Below, piece by piece: positions 1 to 10,988 of a stretch of DNA of 64,000 nt; positions within the stretch are counted from its first letter, which is position 1, and each line of letters starts with the position of its first letter. A model generated the notes under the pieces. It ran no database searches. It worked only from the letters and a program-made list of their open reading frames with translations, and was not told where the DNA came from. Where the stretch lies: positions 121,134,225 through 121,198,224 of the forward strand of contig CM071568.1 of assembly GCA_036426205.1 (NCBI GenBank), given 5' to 3'. The position numbers and the translations under genes are program-made. The stretch comes from Ascaphus truei (lineage: Eukaryota; Chordata; Amphibia; Anura; Ascaphidae).

Positions 1-509
1 GAACAGTTTAAAGACTGGTGTAGCTGCCTCAGATTAGCTAGTTCACTATGTGGCAACTTGTTGAAGTCGTTATGTGTGCTGAAACGTAGCCAAATGTGCA
101 CATATCACATCAAATATTTCAACAGCCGTTAAACATTTACAAGTAGCTTTATGCCGAAGTGTTGCTGGATTACAGGTGAGAGCTGCAAAACATCTGTAGA
201 ACTGCTTTAGTGTTGAGTTTTATTTGCAATAGTCTCCCCGTTCTTGTTGTTAGAAACTCTCCTTAATGAATGACAATTGTTTATATGTTCTCACATATTT
301 AACAGTTTATTTTTCCTGGTTTAACAGCAATTTTGAGGTACATGTACAAACACGGTAGTAGTTTTATAGTTAAGATTATACATTCTTTAGAATGTTATGC
401 CAGAATATGTAAATAACTTGTACAATCTTAAAGGAGCATTTGATGCAAAAATAACTCACTAAGCCAGGAAACAGGATGTCTCCTTAGCAGAACAGTGGTA
501 CTTTCAGAG

Positions 510-716
510 GACTCCCTACTTCCCGAGATACATGCCTCAAAGGTGCCCCAATTCTTCATGGATGTTTAAAGGTCCCGTGTCGCGCGGGCCAATAGGATGC
601 CTTGATGGATGATGTTGTGGCTTTCTATTGGCCTGACCTTTAAACCGCCATGTTGTTCATCCTGGAGAACACCGTATTGGGGCACCTTCAAGGATATGTA
701 TCTCGGAAGCAGGGTG
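510..716. repeat. Foldback interspersed repeat
   Basis: Arms at about 510-552 and 676-716 are imperfect reverse complements (left arm includes AAGGTGCCCCAAT, right arm ATTGGGGCACCTT). The spacer holds a second nested complement (GGCCAATAGGA versus TCTATTGGCC). Parts of the interior resemble the TTAA-flanked repeat at 27024-27375 (an 'agatacat' motif followed by 'caatagga' and 'ctattggcct'). It is a non-coding, probably MITE-type repeat; superfamily and exact ends are undetermined. Confidence 0.5.
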
Positions 717-1328
717 TTCCTTTTGTTGAAATGAAAATGGTTTAGCTACAGAGACACCTGTTTCAAACCTAGTACAAAAAAAACCCCTAGGCAGAACAAA
801 CTGTTAAGTCTGTTAAGTGACTTAATGGTCATTAGCCTAATGTGTATCTTCCAAAAACAGCATTGTGTTAAAGCAGCAAAATGTGTAATCTTTGTTTAAA
901 AGGGAGAAAAAATGATCAGTTGTGTAGTATTAGATAATAAGGACTGTTTTTTTTAATATTACTCAACTCTTAATGCCATTTTTAAGGAGTTGTAAAATAT
1001 CCTTTAATTTTTGTAGCAGGTTTTAACCCACCTACCTAGCAATGCAAGATCTTTGCAACACTTTCCTGTTTGGGATAATAAGTTGCAAATGTTTCCAGCA
1101 ACAAAAGACAGAAAAGCCCAATGCTACATCCAATGTGACAAAAATACATAGTGAAATACTTCAATATTCCCTTAATAAACCCTTTGGCCAACGTGTTACA
1201 AGTCTGCAAGCCATGCCAAGGCATGGCCAAGGCATGACCAGTAAGCAGGTCCCAATTCCTTTTGGCAATAATATAATATATAAAGAAGACAGAGAGCGCA
1301 CGCCCCATAGTGTGATCCTGTACATTTA

Positions 1329-1361
1329 NNNNNNNNNNNNNNNNNNNNNNNNNNNNNNNNN
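1329..1361. other. Assembly gap (33 N)
   Basis: A run of 33 unknown bases. Open reading frames spanning it have no meaning. Flanking sequence is AT-rich intron. Confidence 0.99.
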
Positions 1362-1797
1362 ATATTTCTAGGCTGGGTAGGTTTACCATACACATTTTAA
1401 GTTATGGTCGGTGAAAAAGGCAACAAAAATAAATAAACACACACATATTATATGAGAATAATAAGGTGCGCAGATGTAAGTCCAAACAATATGAAAATAA
1501 TCAATAAATGCTTCCACAGTGTGTCGGGTGTACATACACCAGAAATATAGAAGGAGAAAAAACAAAAAGGCGCAAAAATGATATGACAAATGTATATAAA
1601 CACATGCAGGGGGGATATGCAGCAATGAAAGTTGTGTGTGAGATATCCGAGACTGGATGAGACCTAAAAATTAAAGAAAATAGCCGAATATGGTGAAGTA
1701 ATTATTTGTAGCCCAAAACTTAGCTAAGGCAGTCCTGTTGCTGAATTTTATGAACTTACTCTTGCTCTAATTTTATGAACTTACTCCCTCTCCCTGT

Positions 1798-1990
1798 GTG
1801 TATGTGTGTGTATATGGGCTCCATGTAACAATGGTTTTTCAGACAAAAGGTGACACATTGTGTGCTCATTTGCATGTAATTTCCCAGAATCCCTTGCTGC
1901 AGTGGAAGCACTGTATGCTGGGGATAATGGTGAAAAGCAGGGTTGCAGACCTGCCTAGGACATGTGAATGTGCTCACAAGTTATCTTTTT
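1798..1990 (+). repeat. Interspersed repeat, family of the 406-bp hammerhead unit, partial copy
   Basis: This segment is closely similar, on the other strand, to 5240-5412 and 57745-57890, and on the same strand to 37670-37830. Shared landmarks include CTCATTTGCATGTAATTTCC, AGAATCCCTTGCTGCAGTGG and CATGTGAATG. It lacks the hammerhead part seen at 5479-5521. A further scrap of the same family (gtttacca...ttaagttatgg...gtgaaaaaggcaac) lies at 1380-1425. Non-coding. Confidence 0.7.
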
Positions 1991-1991
1991 A

Positions 1992-2025
1992 TTCGCTCTC
2001 TCGCGCTCTCTCGCGCTCTCTCGCG

Positions 2026-2078
<53 letters not shown>
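1992..2078. repeat. Minisatellite (CTCTCTCGCG)n followed by (AT)n
   Basis: About four units of a CTCTCTCGCG-type decamer, then about 40 bases of alternating AT. Simple low-complexity DNA at the 3' edge of the neighbouring repeat copy. Confidence 0.95.
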
Positions 2079-2086
<8 letters not shown>

Positions 2087-3562
2087 CGTTTGTATAACAT
2101 ATTTTATGTGTTGTCCTTCCAACAGTGCACACACATAAGTGGGCACACTTCTACAATTACTAATAATTGTGGCCACCTAATGCAACAAGTGTGTTTTTAT
2201 ATTTGGAACACGTACCTCCTTTAATTAAACAGTACTGTTGCTGCATGTAGATATATTCCATAAAGTATGTAATACAACTACATATTGCTTAAACACAAAA
2301 GTCAATATAGAAATCCCAAAATATATGCAATGTGATCAAGCTTGGATTAAAAGCATCTGTGTACTTGTCAATAAAGAATTGTGATGAGTTCAGTGGTATC
2401 ATATTGACGGTGTATTAATACGCAGTATCCTATTGGACCATCAGCTGATTGTTTAGAATGTAAATGAATCTGTTGATGGATCCAGTGACTGATGGCTTAA
2501 ATTCCAATTAATCAATTGCTTCATCAGTTTCTTAATTCAGATCAAATATCTCTTGAGTGCACACAGTTCTTTCAGTGGTATTAAGAGAAATTAATGCTTT
2601 AGAACCAATTTTCATCAATCTCTTATAAATGCCAATATGTTTTTCACTGCTGTGCCAGGTGATGACATTATAGCTTAAATGTTTGGGATATATTACAGTT
2701 CTTCTTTTTTTTTTTTTTTAGTAGCTATCAAAACGCAACTTTGCTTTTGAGAGTGGTAAATGAAACTGTTTCCCTCAGACACGTCATTCGATTGTTACTG
2801 TTCCTCTTCTCATGTCCTTAAAATTTTCATGCACTGTCATTTAAATCATTTAAAAATGAAGTTGATGGTATTAGATATACAACGTCAGTGTCTATTTTTC
2901 TTTTCTTCAGTGTAGCCTTGTATGCTTCTCTTTCACTGTTGGTCTACTTAGTCAGGCTGCTAATATTACAAGGCAATTTCTAACAATTTATGACAGATTA
3001 ACTTGCCCTCTTTCACAAAGGCCCATCAATTAATTTATCAACACATGACATGGACTCTTCTGTGTGACACTCATACCAGCTGATCTTAATTTGATTGCCA
3101 TTAAAACCATCGTTTCCTGACAACTCTTGTCAATTATACAAAATAAGATCAAGTATTCATAAGTAGACGGTAATAGGATATAAGCAGACAGATTTAATAA
3201 TTCAGTTTTGCTGAGGCTTAACTGGCATTAGTTGTAGCTAATGTTCTCCTTTGTAAAAAATTTATTTGCAACAACTCTTCAGAGTGGGAGAGACGGTAGA
3301 CATAATATTTGTTTCCTGTCTCCGGTTTCTGTCTTTGCGGAGAGAAAACATATTAAATGATAAGATTAACATTATATGTTTCTTATTCATAGTTTGGTCA
3401 ATTTAGTCCTGCCTAAAACTTCTTTTGCACCACATGATGCAGAACAAAAGAAAAGTGCACAGAAAAATTACTTAAATAAATACTTGATAGTGAACAGATA
3501 TATAAATTAATTAGTGAATATGAGAGGTGCAGCTGATGGAAGGGTATCCCAACAACCTTAGA
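2079..3562. other. Intronic stretch without recognisable repeat; possible conserved non-coding DNA at ~2950-3300
   Basis: No coding potential or familiar element was seen. The part around 2950-3300 is complex, unrepetitive and rich in TAAT/ATTA homeodomain-type cores (ATCAATTAATTTATC and similar), as often seen in conserved vertebrate enhancers. This is a weak, inferential hint only. Confidence 0.25.
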
Positions 3563-3840
3563 ACAGCGGTGCGCAAGATTCTTTTGGGGGGTGGGGCGCG
3601 GGCAGTTGCAGAGGTCCCGAGCTCTCCCCACAGGCATTTAAATTAAATGCCGGGGGGCCGCATGAGGCCTCTGCAATCTCTACTTACCGAGGTTCAGACG
3701 GCTCCAGGACGCATTACCATGTAAATGCGGCGTCAAACGACGCTGCGGGGTCATGTGACGTCACTGTTGCCACGGTAACATGACATCAAATGACGCCGTG
3801 GGTCACGTGACGTGACATCACACGACCCCGCCGCGCAGGA
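3563..3840 (+). mobile_element. hAT-type GC-rich MITE, copy 1 (3' end lost)
   Basis: Begins CAGCGGTGCGCAAGATTC, matching CAGGGGTGCGTAAACT at 55342 and CAGTGGTGTG at 24013. The next block (gttgcagagg, cgctcttcccc-like, GGCATTTAAATTAAATGCC, gaggcctctgcaa) is common to all four copies. The interior is rich in GTGACGTCA-like steps. The expected CACCCCTG end is missing, so this copy is 3'-truncated. Confidence 0.65.
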
Positions 3841-4889
3841 GATGCAGCAAGAAAACCTTAAGCGCAAACTCAATAAATAACAATATAAGTGTATAAAAAG
3901 TGCAAAGTGAATTAGTGCAAAATAAACTCACTCTATATGGTAGGAGCATAATGATCAGGTATAGATCTGCAAGGCAAGAGATTCAGGAACTCCCCAGGTG
4001 TATGTAATAAGAAGTGATATATAGTATAGCACATTTTAATAAAAACATAAAGTGAGCAGTGAGCCCAAATACAAACTCATGTGCTCCAAGTGTAAAACAA
4101 GCATTGTGACCACTCTGGGTCTATGGCGTTGGTGCTCTGCTGGTACACATCAGTAGAATCGTAGTGGAAGGACAGCTGCAGGCACTTGGCTTCCCTCAGT
4201 ATTACAGGTCTTGCAGTAGGATCACTCTTCCGGGTTCTCCTGTCAAGATGAAGTCACCGTGTTGACACAGCCAATGGGAGTCTTGAATCCGTCCACAGCT
4301 CAGATCGTACAGAAAATAGCAGACAGCACACAGCACACAACGTTCGAAGAGAGATTTTGGACCACCCTACTCTTTTCGTTCTGCTATGGGAACTTCCTCA
4401 TTGGAGATAGTGTGTCAGCCAGTCCCCAACTTGCGTGCACTCATAACCCTATACTGTATAGAATGAATGTAATAAGTCTAGTAACAGTATATGCCTAAAT
4501 GCTAGAACAGCAGAACCCCGCTAGAAATAAAGAAATTGCAAGATAGTATGTTATTGGCATCACTAAGCATCCAGCTCACTAAGCTTCTGTTGACTGGGAT
4601 AGGAACTTTTGTGCTGTGGAACCAAGTAATCGTGTGCAGCTTCAGCTGGGGGGGGCGTTGAGTGGACGCACATCACGGAGGTGGCCAGCTGTAGGAAGAG
4701 ACTTGCACGTATACAGCCACAAGACTTCTGTTCCTGACTGACGGAGATACTACAGATGACTGGTGTTCTTGTTCAATGCGCATGTCCTACCTCAATGCTG
4801 TGAGTGAACTGATTTTAGCTTGTGATTAATAAAGCCTTAACTATTTACACTATGGAGCCCGCGCTGTCCCTCTTTGTCATATATATATA
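3841..4889. other. Unclassified repeat-like intron sequence
   Basis: No coding sequence recognised. The end (gattaataaagcc...ctatggagcccgcgctg) resembles tails of Penelope-like elements in style, but no matching partner or duplication was found in the window. Confidence 0.25.
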
Positions 4890-4891
4890 TA

Positions 4892-5223
4892 CAGGCATAC
4901 CCTGCTTTAAGGACACTCACTTTAAGTACACTCGCGAGTAAGGACATATCGCCCAATAGGCAAATGGCAGCTCGCGCATGCGCCTGTCAGCACGTCCTGA
5001 ACAGCAATACCGGCTCCCTACCTGCACCGAAGCTGTGCGCAAGCGAGGAGACTATAGAGCCTGTTACAAATGCGTTATTTACATCAGTTATGCACGTATA
5101 TGATGATTGCAGTACAGTACATGCATCGATAAGTGGGGAAAAGGTAGTGCTTCACTTTAAGTACATTTTCGCTTTACATACATGTTCCGGTCCCATTGCA
5201 TACGTTAATGCGGTGTATGCCTG
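4892..5223 (+). mobile_element. Mariner-type MITE with TA duplication, copy 1
   Basis: A 332-bp element bounded by TA on both sides, with inverted ends (CAGGCATACCCTGCTTTAA and TTAATGCGGTGTATGCCTG). Two more copies, in the same orientation and also flanked by TA, lie at 40312-40621 and 49311-49642. Each carries internal direct repeats of ACTTTAAGTACA near both ends. No open frame has a recognisable protein. The TA duplication and CAG terminus fit the Tc1/mariner superfamily (known feature); the assignment is inference. Confidence 0.8.
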
Positions 5224-5226
5224 TAA

Positions 5227-5689
5227 TCAAATAAAAAGATCACTTGTAAGCACATTCACATGTCTTAGGCAGGTCTGCAACCCTGACTTTCCCCATTGTC
5301 CCCAGCATACACCCCAGCATAGTATTTCCACTGCAGCAAGGGATTCTGGGAAATTACATGCAAATGAGCACACAATGTGTCACCTTTTGTCTGAAAAACC
5401 ATTGTTAAATGGAACCCATATAAGCTAATGCTCGCTTTTAACACAGCTTGGGAATCAGATGCAAAGCCAGAGAAACCATTCACAGACATGTTTCAACCTT
5501 AATGCGTATCATCAGTGTGAAGTTGGTTGTACTGCTGACTTTGCAATTTTCAAGACTGTAGGGTTTACCATCATGTTTTAAGTTATGGTTTGTGAAAAAG
5601 GCAACAAAAAACCTCCACTGTATTGCATATAGTAAATAAAAAGATCACTCGTGAGCACATTAACATGCTGTGCTTTAAAGCTGTGTTAA
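5227..5689 (-). repeat. ~406-bp direct-repeat unit containing a hammerhead motif
   Basis: A ~34-bp block (aaataaaaagatcact...gagcacatt...catg) occurs at 5228-5262 and again at 5634-5668, giving a repeat period of about 406 bp. Between the copies lie the widespread segment also seen at 1798, 37670 and 57745, and the hammerhead motif at 5479-5521. The second unit is cut off by a Tc1 fragment at 5693. Tandem units carrying hammerheads are known in newt satellite 2, in retrozymes and in Penelope-like terminal repeats; which class this belongs to cannot be told here. Confidence 0.6.
5479..5521 (-). ncRNA. Hammerhead ribozyme motif (type I-like, palindromic stem III)
   Basis: On the minus strand the order is TTCACA, CTGATGA, a 14-nt stem-II region, GAAA, CATG, TC, TGTGAA. 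TTCACA and TGTGAA pair perfectly (stem I, 6 bp). CTGATGA and GAAA are the invariant core, and the cleavage triplet is GTC, predicting scission between 5485 and 5484. Stem III is the self-complementary ACATGT, as in minimal hammerheads that work as dimers. Stem II is weak (an A-U and a C-G pair after a U.U mismatch). Structure and family are inferred from pattern only; activity is unknown. Confidence 0.55.
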
Positions 5690-5692
5690 CAT

Positions 5693-6427
5693 CGGATCAT
5701 GAGCCGTTCCAAGCCTTCTCCATACTTTTTTCTTCCCATCATTCTGGTACAGGTTGATCTTAGTTTCATCTGTCCAAAGAATGCTGTTCCAGAACTGGGC
5801 TGGCTTTTTTAGATATTGTTTGGCAAAGTCTAATCTGGCCTTTCTATTCTTGACGCTTATGAATGGTTTGCACCTTGTAGTGAACCCTCTGTATTTGCTC
5901 TCGTGAAGTCTTCTCTTTATGGTACAGTAGACTTGGATAATGATATGCCTACCTCCTGGAAAGTGTTCTTCACTTGGCTGGATATTGGGAATGGTTTGTT
6001 CTTTACCATGGAAATGATCCTACGATTATCCACCACTGTTGTCTTCCGTGGACATCCAGGCCTTTTTGTGTTGCAGAGCTCACCAGTGCGTTCTTTTTTT
6101 CCTCAGAATGTACCAAACTGTTGATTTGGCCACTTCTAATGTTCCTGCTATCTCTCTGATGGATTTTCTTTTTTTTTGCAGCCTAAGGATGCCCTGTTTC
6201 ACTTGCATTGAGAGCTCCTTTGACCGCATGTTGAGGGTTCACAGCAACAGATTCCAAATGTGAATGCCACACCTGGAATCAACTCCAGACCTTTTACCTG
6301 CTTAATTGATGATAAAATATGAAGGAATAGCCCACACCTGTCCATGAAACAGCTTTTGAGTCAATTGTCCAATGACTTTTGGTCCCTTTTAAAAGAGGGG
6401 GCTACATATTAAAGAGATGTAATTCCT
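5693..6427 (-). pseudogene. Tc1 transposon fragment (5' half, inverted)
   Basis: The reverse complement matches 8215-8945 of the full Tc1 element, from the inner terminal-repeat site (aattgtccaatgacttttgg here) through the helix-turn-helix region and the start of the catalytic domain (frames containing TDETK-like and QNDGK-like remnants). Both transposon ends and the C-terminal half are absent. It abuts a Penelope-like relic at about 6421-6427 without a recognisable terminus, suggesting a deletion or rearrangement junction. Confidence 0.8.
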
Positions 6428-7760
6428 TTAATTTGACGAAAATGGAAAAGCAGGCTCTAGAGGAATTAACCAAAGATAGAATGATCACTATCAAACCAGC
6501 TGATAAAGGTGGGGGGATAGTGGTCATGGATACTGAGTCATGTTTAAAAGAGGTGGAACGTATTCTAGGAGACACTGTGACTTATAAAAAACTAACGACT
6601 GATCCGACAAATCTGTTTAAGGAAGAATTGGCTAATTTACTGAGGAAGGGTAAAGAATTAGGAATTTTAAAAGATAAGGAGTTTGTATTTAATGAAAGAG
6701 AATCCAGTTATGGCCCTTTCTATTAGTTACCCAAGATACATAAGGATTTACAAAACCGACAGGAAGACCGATAATCTCCGGCATACGTTGTCTAACTCAG
6801 AACCTCTCGGAGTATATCAATTTTTTCCTACAGAAATTTGTATTCCAGACCAGATCCCACTTAAAAGATACAACTCAGATTTTAAACATTTTATCATCTT
6901 TAAAGTGGAAAGAGGAGTATTGGCTGGTGACGTGATTTTGCGTCATTGTACACATGTATTAACCACAATGACGGATGCATGTCCAGTAGGAAGATTATAG
7001 AAAATGACACCTCCATCTGTAGGGAACAAGGAGAATTTTTAATAGAAGGTATCCAATTTGAATTGCGTCATAATGTTTTTTGGTTCAACGATGATTTATT
7101 TTTACAAAAATGCGGAACCGCGATGGGGACCAGGTTCGTACCAAGTTATGCCAATCTTTTTATGGCTAACTGGGAGACGGACAATGTCTGGTCCGGTCAC
7201 CCATTTGGTGCGGACCTGGTCCTCTGGAAACGCTACATAGACTATATCATTTTTATTTGTAGTAGAAGTGAGTTGGATCTGACTTCCTTTATTACCCATT
7301 TCAATGATAGTCATCTTAATTTGGTTTTCACAACAGAGATAAGTAAAAAGCAGATTAATTTTCTGGATCTCTATTTATGTGGAGGAGAATGTGTTAAAAT
7401 CCAAAACATTTTTGAAGAAGGTTGATGCCAACAATTATCTCTTTAAACTCAAGTTGCCACCACTGCCAATGGATCAAGAATATACCTAAGGGGCAATTCA
7501 GACGTATTAAAAGGAATTGCTCCGATTAAAGTGTATGTCAAAAGCAAATAGATTTCCTAAAGTATAGGTTCAGAGAAAGAGATTATGAACCAGTCCTAAT
7601 GGAAAACGCTGTGTCAGAAATAAACCTTGTTAAGAGGGAGGAGTTACTCCAAACAGAAGAGATCACTCTTTGGTAAAGCAACCTGCGTGTGAAACGCGTA
7701 CGAGTGTCTGTGTCAGTACTTTTTTTTATGTTTTTATATGAATAAATCCTTTTGATCAAT
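6421..7760 (+). pseudogene. Penelope-like element reverse transcriptase relic
   Basis: Broken frames give, in order, TIKPADKGGGIVVMD (from ~6490), an LPKIHK motif just after an in-frame stop near 6724, FASLYT (~6940), CGTAMGTRF (7111 on), the catalytic box as YIDY (~7234) where Y-x-DD is expected, INFLDL (~7355), and IPKGQFRRI (~7480) in another frame. These motifs are characteristic of Penelope-like reverse transcriptases. The GIY-YIG endonuclease region expected downstream is missing; the sequence runs directly into a hammerhead-like end at 7664. The stop, frameshifts and changed catalytic residue mark it as dead. Confidence 0.85.
7664..7706 (+). ncRNA. Degenerate hammerhead-like motif at the end of the Penelope relic
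   Basis: CACTC (7664-7668) pairs with GAGTG (7702-7706). Between them are TTTGGTAAA, where CTGANGA(A) is expected, and GAAACGCGTA with a self-complementary ACGCGT stem III. The core has lost several invariant bases, so it is probably inactive. Position and orientation fit the terminal repeat (pLTR) of the Penelope relic immediately upstream. Confidence 0.35.
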
Positions 7761-8054
7761 ATATCCCAATTTTTCTTTTGTGAAAAGCTGTGCACCAGCA
7801 TTTTTTCCTGTTCGGAATGTCTACTCTGTAAGAGAGAGAGAGAAGCAGCCACACTAACTGCAATATATTCCTCTTCCTCAATTAGGAGAGCAGGTGAGTG
7901 AAAACCAGAACCACTAATCTCTGGCCTGGAGTTTCTATCCCACAGCATCAGCAAATTGAAACTGTGGCATGGATCATGTTTTCCCTTTTTTTCACTTTCT
8001 GCCTTAAAATCGTACAGACAGCTGCCTAATATTCTTGGACAATGTCTATATATA

Positions 8055-9704
8055 CAGTTAGGTCCGGAAATAATTGGACACTGATACAAGTTTTGTTATT
8101 TCGGCTGTGTACCAAAATAAATTCAGGTTACAGTTAAATAATGAATATGGGCTTAAAGTGCAGTCTATCAGTTTTAATTTGAGGGTATTCACATCCAAAT
8201 TGGAGGAAGAGTTTAGGAATTACATATCTTTAATATGTAGCCCCCTCTTTTTCAAGGGACCAAAAGTAATTGGACAATTGATTCAAAAGCTGTTTCATGG
8301 ACAGGTGTGGGCTATTCCTTCGTTATTTCATCATCAATTAAGCAGGTAAAAGGTATCAAGTTGATTCCAGGTGTGGCATTCGCATTTTGAAGCTGTTGCT
8401 GTGAACGCATAACATGCGGTCAAAGGAGCTCTCAATGCAAGTGAAACAGGGCATCCTTAGGCTGCAAAAAAAAAGAAGATCCATCAGAGAGATAGCAGGA
8501 ATATTAGGAGTGGCCAAAGCAACAGTTTGGTACATTCTGAGAAAAAAAGAACGCACTTGTGAGCTCTGCAACACTAAGAAGGCCTGGACATTCTCGGAAG
8601 ACAACAGTGGTGGATGATCGTAGGATCCTTTCCATGGTAAAGAAAAAACCCCTTCACAACATCCAGCCAAGTGAAGAACACTCTCCAGGCGGTAGGCATA
8701 TCATTATCCAAGTGTACCATAAAGAGAAGACTTCACGAGAGCAAATACAGAGGGTTCACCACAAGGTGCAAACCATTCATAAGCCTCAAGAATAGAAAGA
8801 CCAGATTAGACTTTGCCAAACAATATCTAAAAAAAGCCAGTCCAGTTCTGAAACAGCATTCTTTGGACAGATGAAACTAAGATCAACCTGTACCAGAATG
8901 GTGCGAAGAAAAAAATATGGAGAAGGCTTGGAACGGCTCATTATCCAAAGCACACCACATCATCTGTAAAACACGGTGGAGGCAGTGTGATGGCATGGGC
9001 ATGCATGGCTTACAATGGCAAAGGGTCACTAGTGTTTATTGATGATGTTGCAGAAGACAGAAGCAGCTGGAGGAATTCTTAAGTGTATAGGGATATTTTG
9101 TCTGCTCAGATTCAGCCAAATGCAGCGATGTTGATTTGACAGCGCTTCACTTTACAGATGGACAATGACCCAAAACATACTGCAAAAGCTTCCCAGGAGT
9201 TTTTTTAAGGCAAAGAAGTGGAATATTCTGCAATGGCCGAGTCAATCACCTGATCTCAACCCGATCGAGCATGCATTTCACTTGCTGAAGACAAAACTTA
9301 AGGCAGAAAGACCCACGAACAAACAACAACTGAAGACAGCTGCAGTAAAGGCCTGGCAAAGCATCACAAAGGAGGAAACTCAGCGTTTAGTAATGTCCAT
9401 GCATTCCAGACTTTAAGCAGTCATTGCCTGCAAAGGATTCTCGACAAAGTATTAAAAATGAACATTTTATTTATGATTGTGTTAATTTGTCCAATTACAT
9501 TTGAGCCCCTGAAATAAGGGGACTGTGTATGAAAATGGTTGCAATTCCTAAAAGTTTCATACGATATTTTTGTTCAACCGCTTGAATTAAAGCGGAAAGT
9601 CTGCACTTCTATTGCATCTCAGTTGTTTCATTTCCAATCCATTGTGGTGGCGTATAGAGCCAAAATTATGAAAATTGTGTCAGTGTCCAATTATTTCCAG
9701 ACCT

Positions 9705-9709
<5 letters not shown>
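8055..9709 (+). mobile_element. Full-length Tc1 transposon of the IR/DR type
   Basis: A 1655-bp element with ends CAGTTAGGTCCGGAAATAAT and its complement ending ...CCAGACCTAACTG. It is preceded by TA (8053-8054); the right-hand TA has merged into a TG repeat. Long inverted repeats (~220 bp) each contain an outer and an inner site with the core TAATTGGACA (outer ~8069, inner ~8268), the layout of IR/DR Tc1 elements such as Sleeping Beauty. Length is normal for the family. It contains one broken transposase gene. Confidence 0.9.
8414..9416 (+). pseudogene. Tc1 transposase pseudogene
   Basis: Starts MRSKELSMQVKQGILRLQ, a helix-turn-helix DNA-binding region. A frameshift at about 8575 (extra A in aagaaggcc) moves the reading to RKTTVVDDRRILSM, and later shifts give GISLSKCTIKRRLHESKYRG. 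Catalytic landmarks remain in different frames: TDETK near 8870, DNDPKH at ~9161 (second aspartate) and SPDLNPIE ending at 9269 (third acidic residue), i.e. a DD34E triad. An in-frame stop follows DNDPKH in that frame. The terminal segment ends VMSMHSRL. Not functional. Confidence 0.9.
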
Positions 9710-9754
<45 letters not shown>

Positions 9755-9775
9755 GTATATATATATATATTACAA
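9710..9775. repeat. (TG)n/(TA)n microsatellite
   Basis: Alternating TG then TA, directly at the right end of the Tc1 element. Confidence 0.95.
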
Positions 9776-9800
9776 TATATAGATTCTATTTCTATCTATA

Positions 9801-10988
9801 AATTAAAATGGTCTTTTAGTTTAACATTTTGGCCAAATTGTTGTAAGCCCCTGAGCCACTACACGGCAGACCACATCTCAAGTGTCCCTAACACTAATAT
9901 AAATTCTTAATAACCTGTGCATTACCAGGAAGAATGATTTATAATAAATCTGTCAAAATTAGTTGCAAAGTTCTAAGTCTGATTGAAGCTTTTATTAACC
10001 GGTACATTACCAGGAAAAGCACTTTGTATTAGATTTGTCACAATCATACTGCAAACAAGCAAGTTCCCCTGAGAGTGGGAGATGCTATGGAGTGAGTTTT
10101 TAACCATTTAAATGTTGGAGGGGGTGAGCTTAAATTAGGTAGGAGTTTGCTACCCTCCAATCAGCTAAGACCAGCTGAACAATAATTGCAAACATACAGG
10201 ACACCTACAAGCTCATATTGAACCCCCAAAATAACCACAACATATATATAAGCATATAAGTATCATAGAGGAGTGCTACTGAGCATGGCAATATATAATT
10301 ATAACCAGAGACAGAACATGAAACACAGACAGAGCTCAGTGCACATCCAGCGAAACTTATACACGGTACAGTGCCTAAATATACATGTATAGATATCTAT
10401 TAAATAAAATGGTCTTTTAGTTTAACATTTTGGCCAAATTGTTGTAGGCCCCTGAGCCACTACACGGCAGACCACATCTCAAGGGTCCCTAACACTAATA
10501 TAAATTCTTAATAACCTGTGCATTACCAGGAAGAATGATTTATAATAAATCTGTCAAAATTAGTTGCAAATTTCTAAGTCTGAAGCTTTTATTAACCTGT
10601 ACATTACCAGGAAAAGCACTCTGTATTAGATTTGTCACAATCATACTACAGGCAAGCAAGTTCCCCTGAGAGTGGGAGATGCTATGGAGTGAGCTTTTAA
10701 CCATTTAAATGTGGGAGGGGGTGAGCTTAAATTAGGTAGGAGGTTGCCACCCTCCAATCAGCTAAGACCAGCTGAACAATAATTGCAAACATACAGGACA
10801 CCTACAAGCTCATCTTGAACCCCCAAAATAACCACAACATGGATGTGTTCTGAGCTCTGTCTGTATTTCATGTTCTGTCTCTGGTTTTAAATATATATTG
10901 CCATGCTCAGTAGCACTCCTCTGTGACACTTATATGCTTATATATATGTTGTGGTTATTTTGGGGGTTCAATATGAGCTTGTAGGTGT
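9801..10988. repeat. Compound repeat: ~440-bp direct duplication plus ~148-bp inverted copy
   Basis: 9801-10243 and 10401-10840 are near-identical direct copies (start aaaatggtcttttagtttaa, end ccaaaataaccacaacat). 10841-10988 is the reverse complement of 10201-10348, so the second copy is followed by an inverted copy of the end and flank of the first. No open frames of note. No transposon termini or flanking duplication were identified. Confidence 0.85.

Noticed and set aside
4874..5428. 184-codon open frame
   Set aside because: It spans a mariner MITE and a different repeat; no protein motif.
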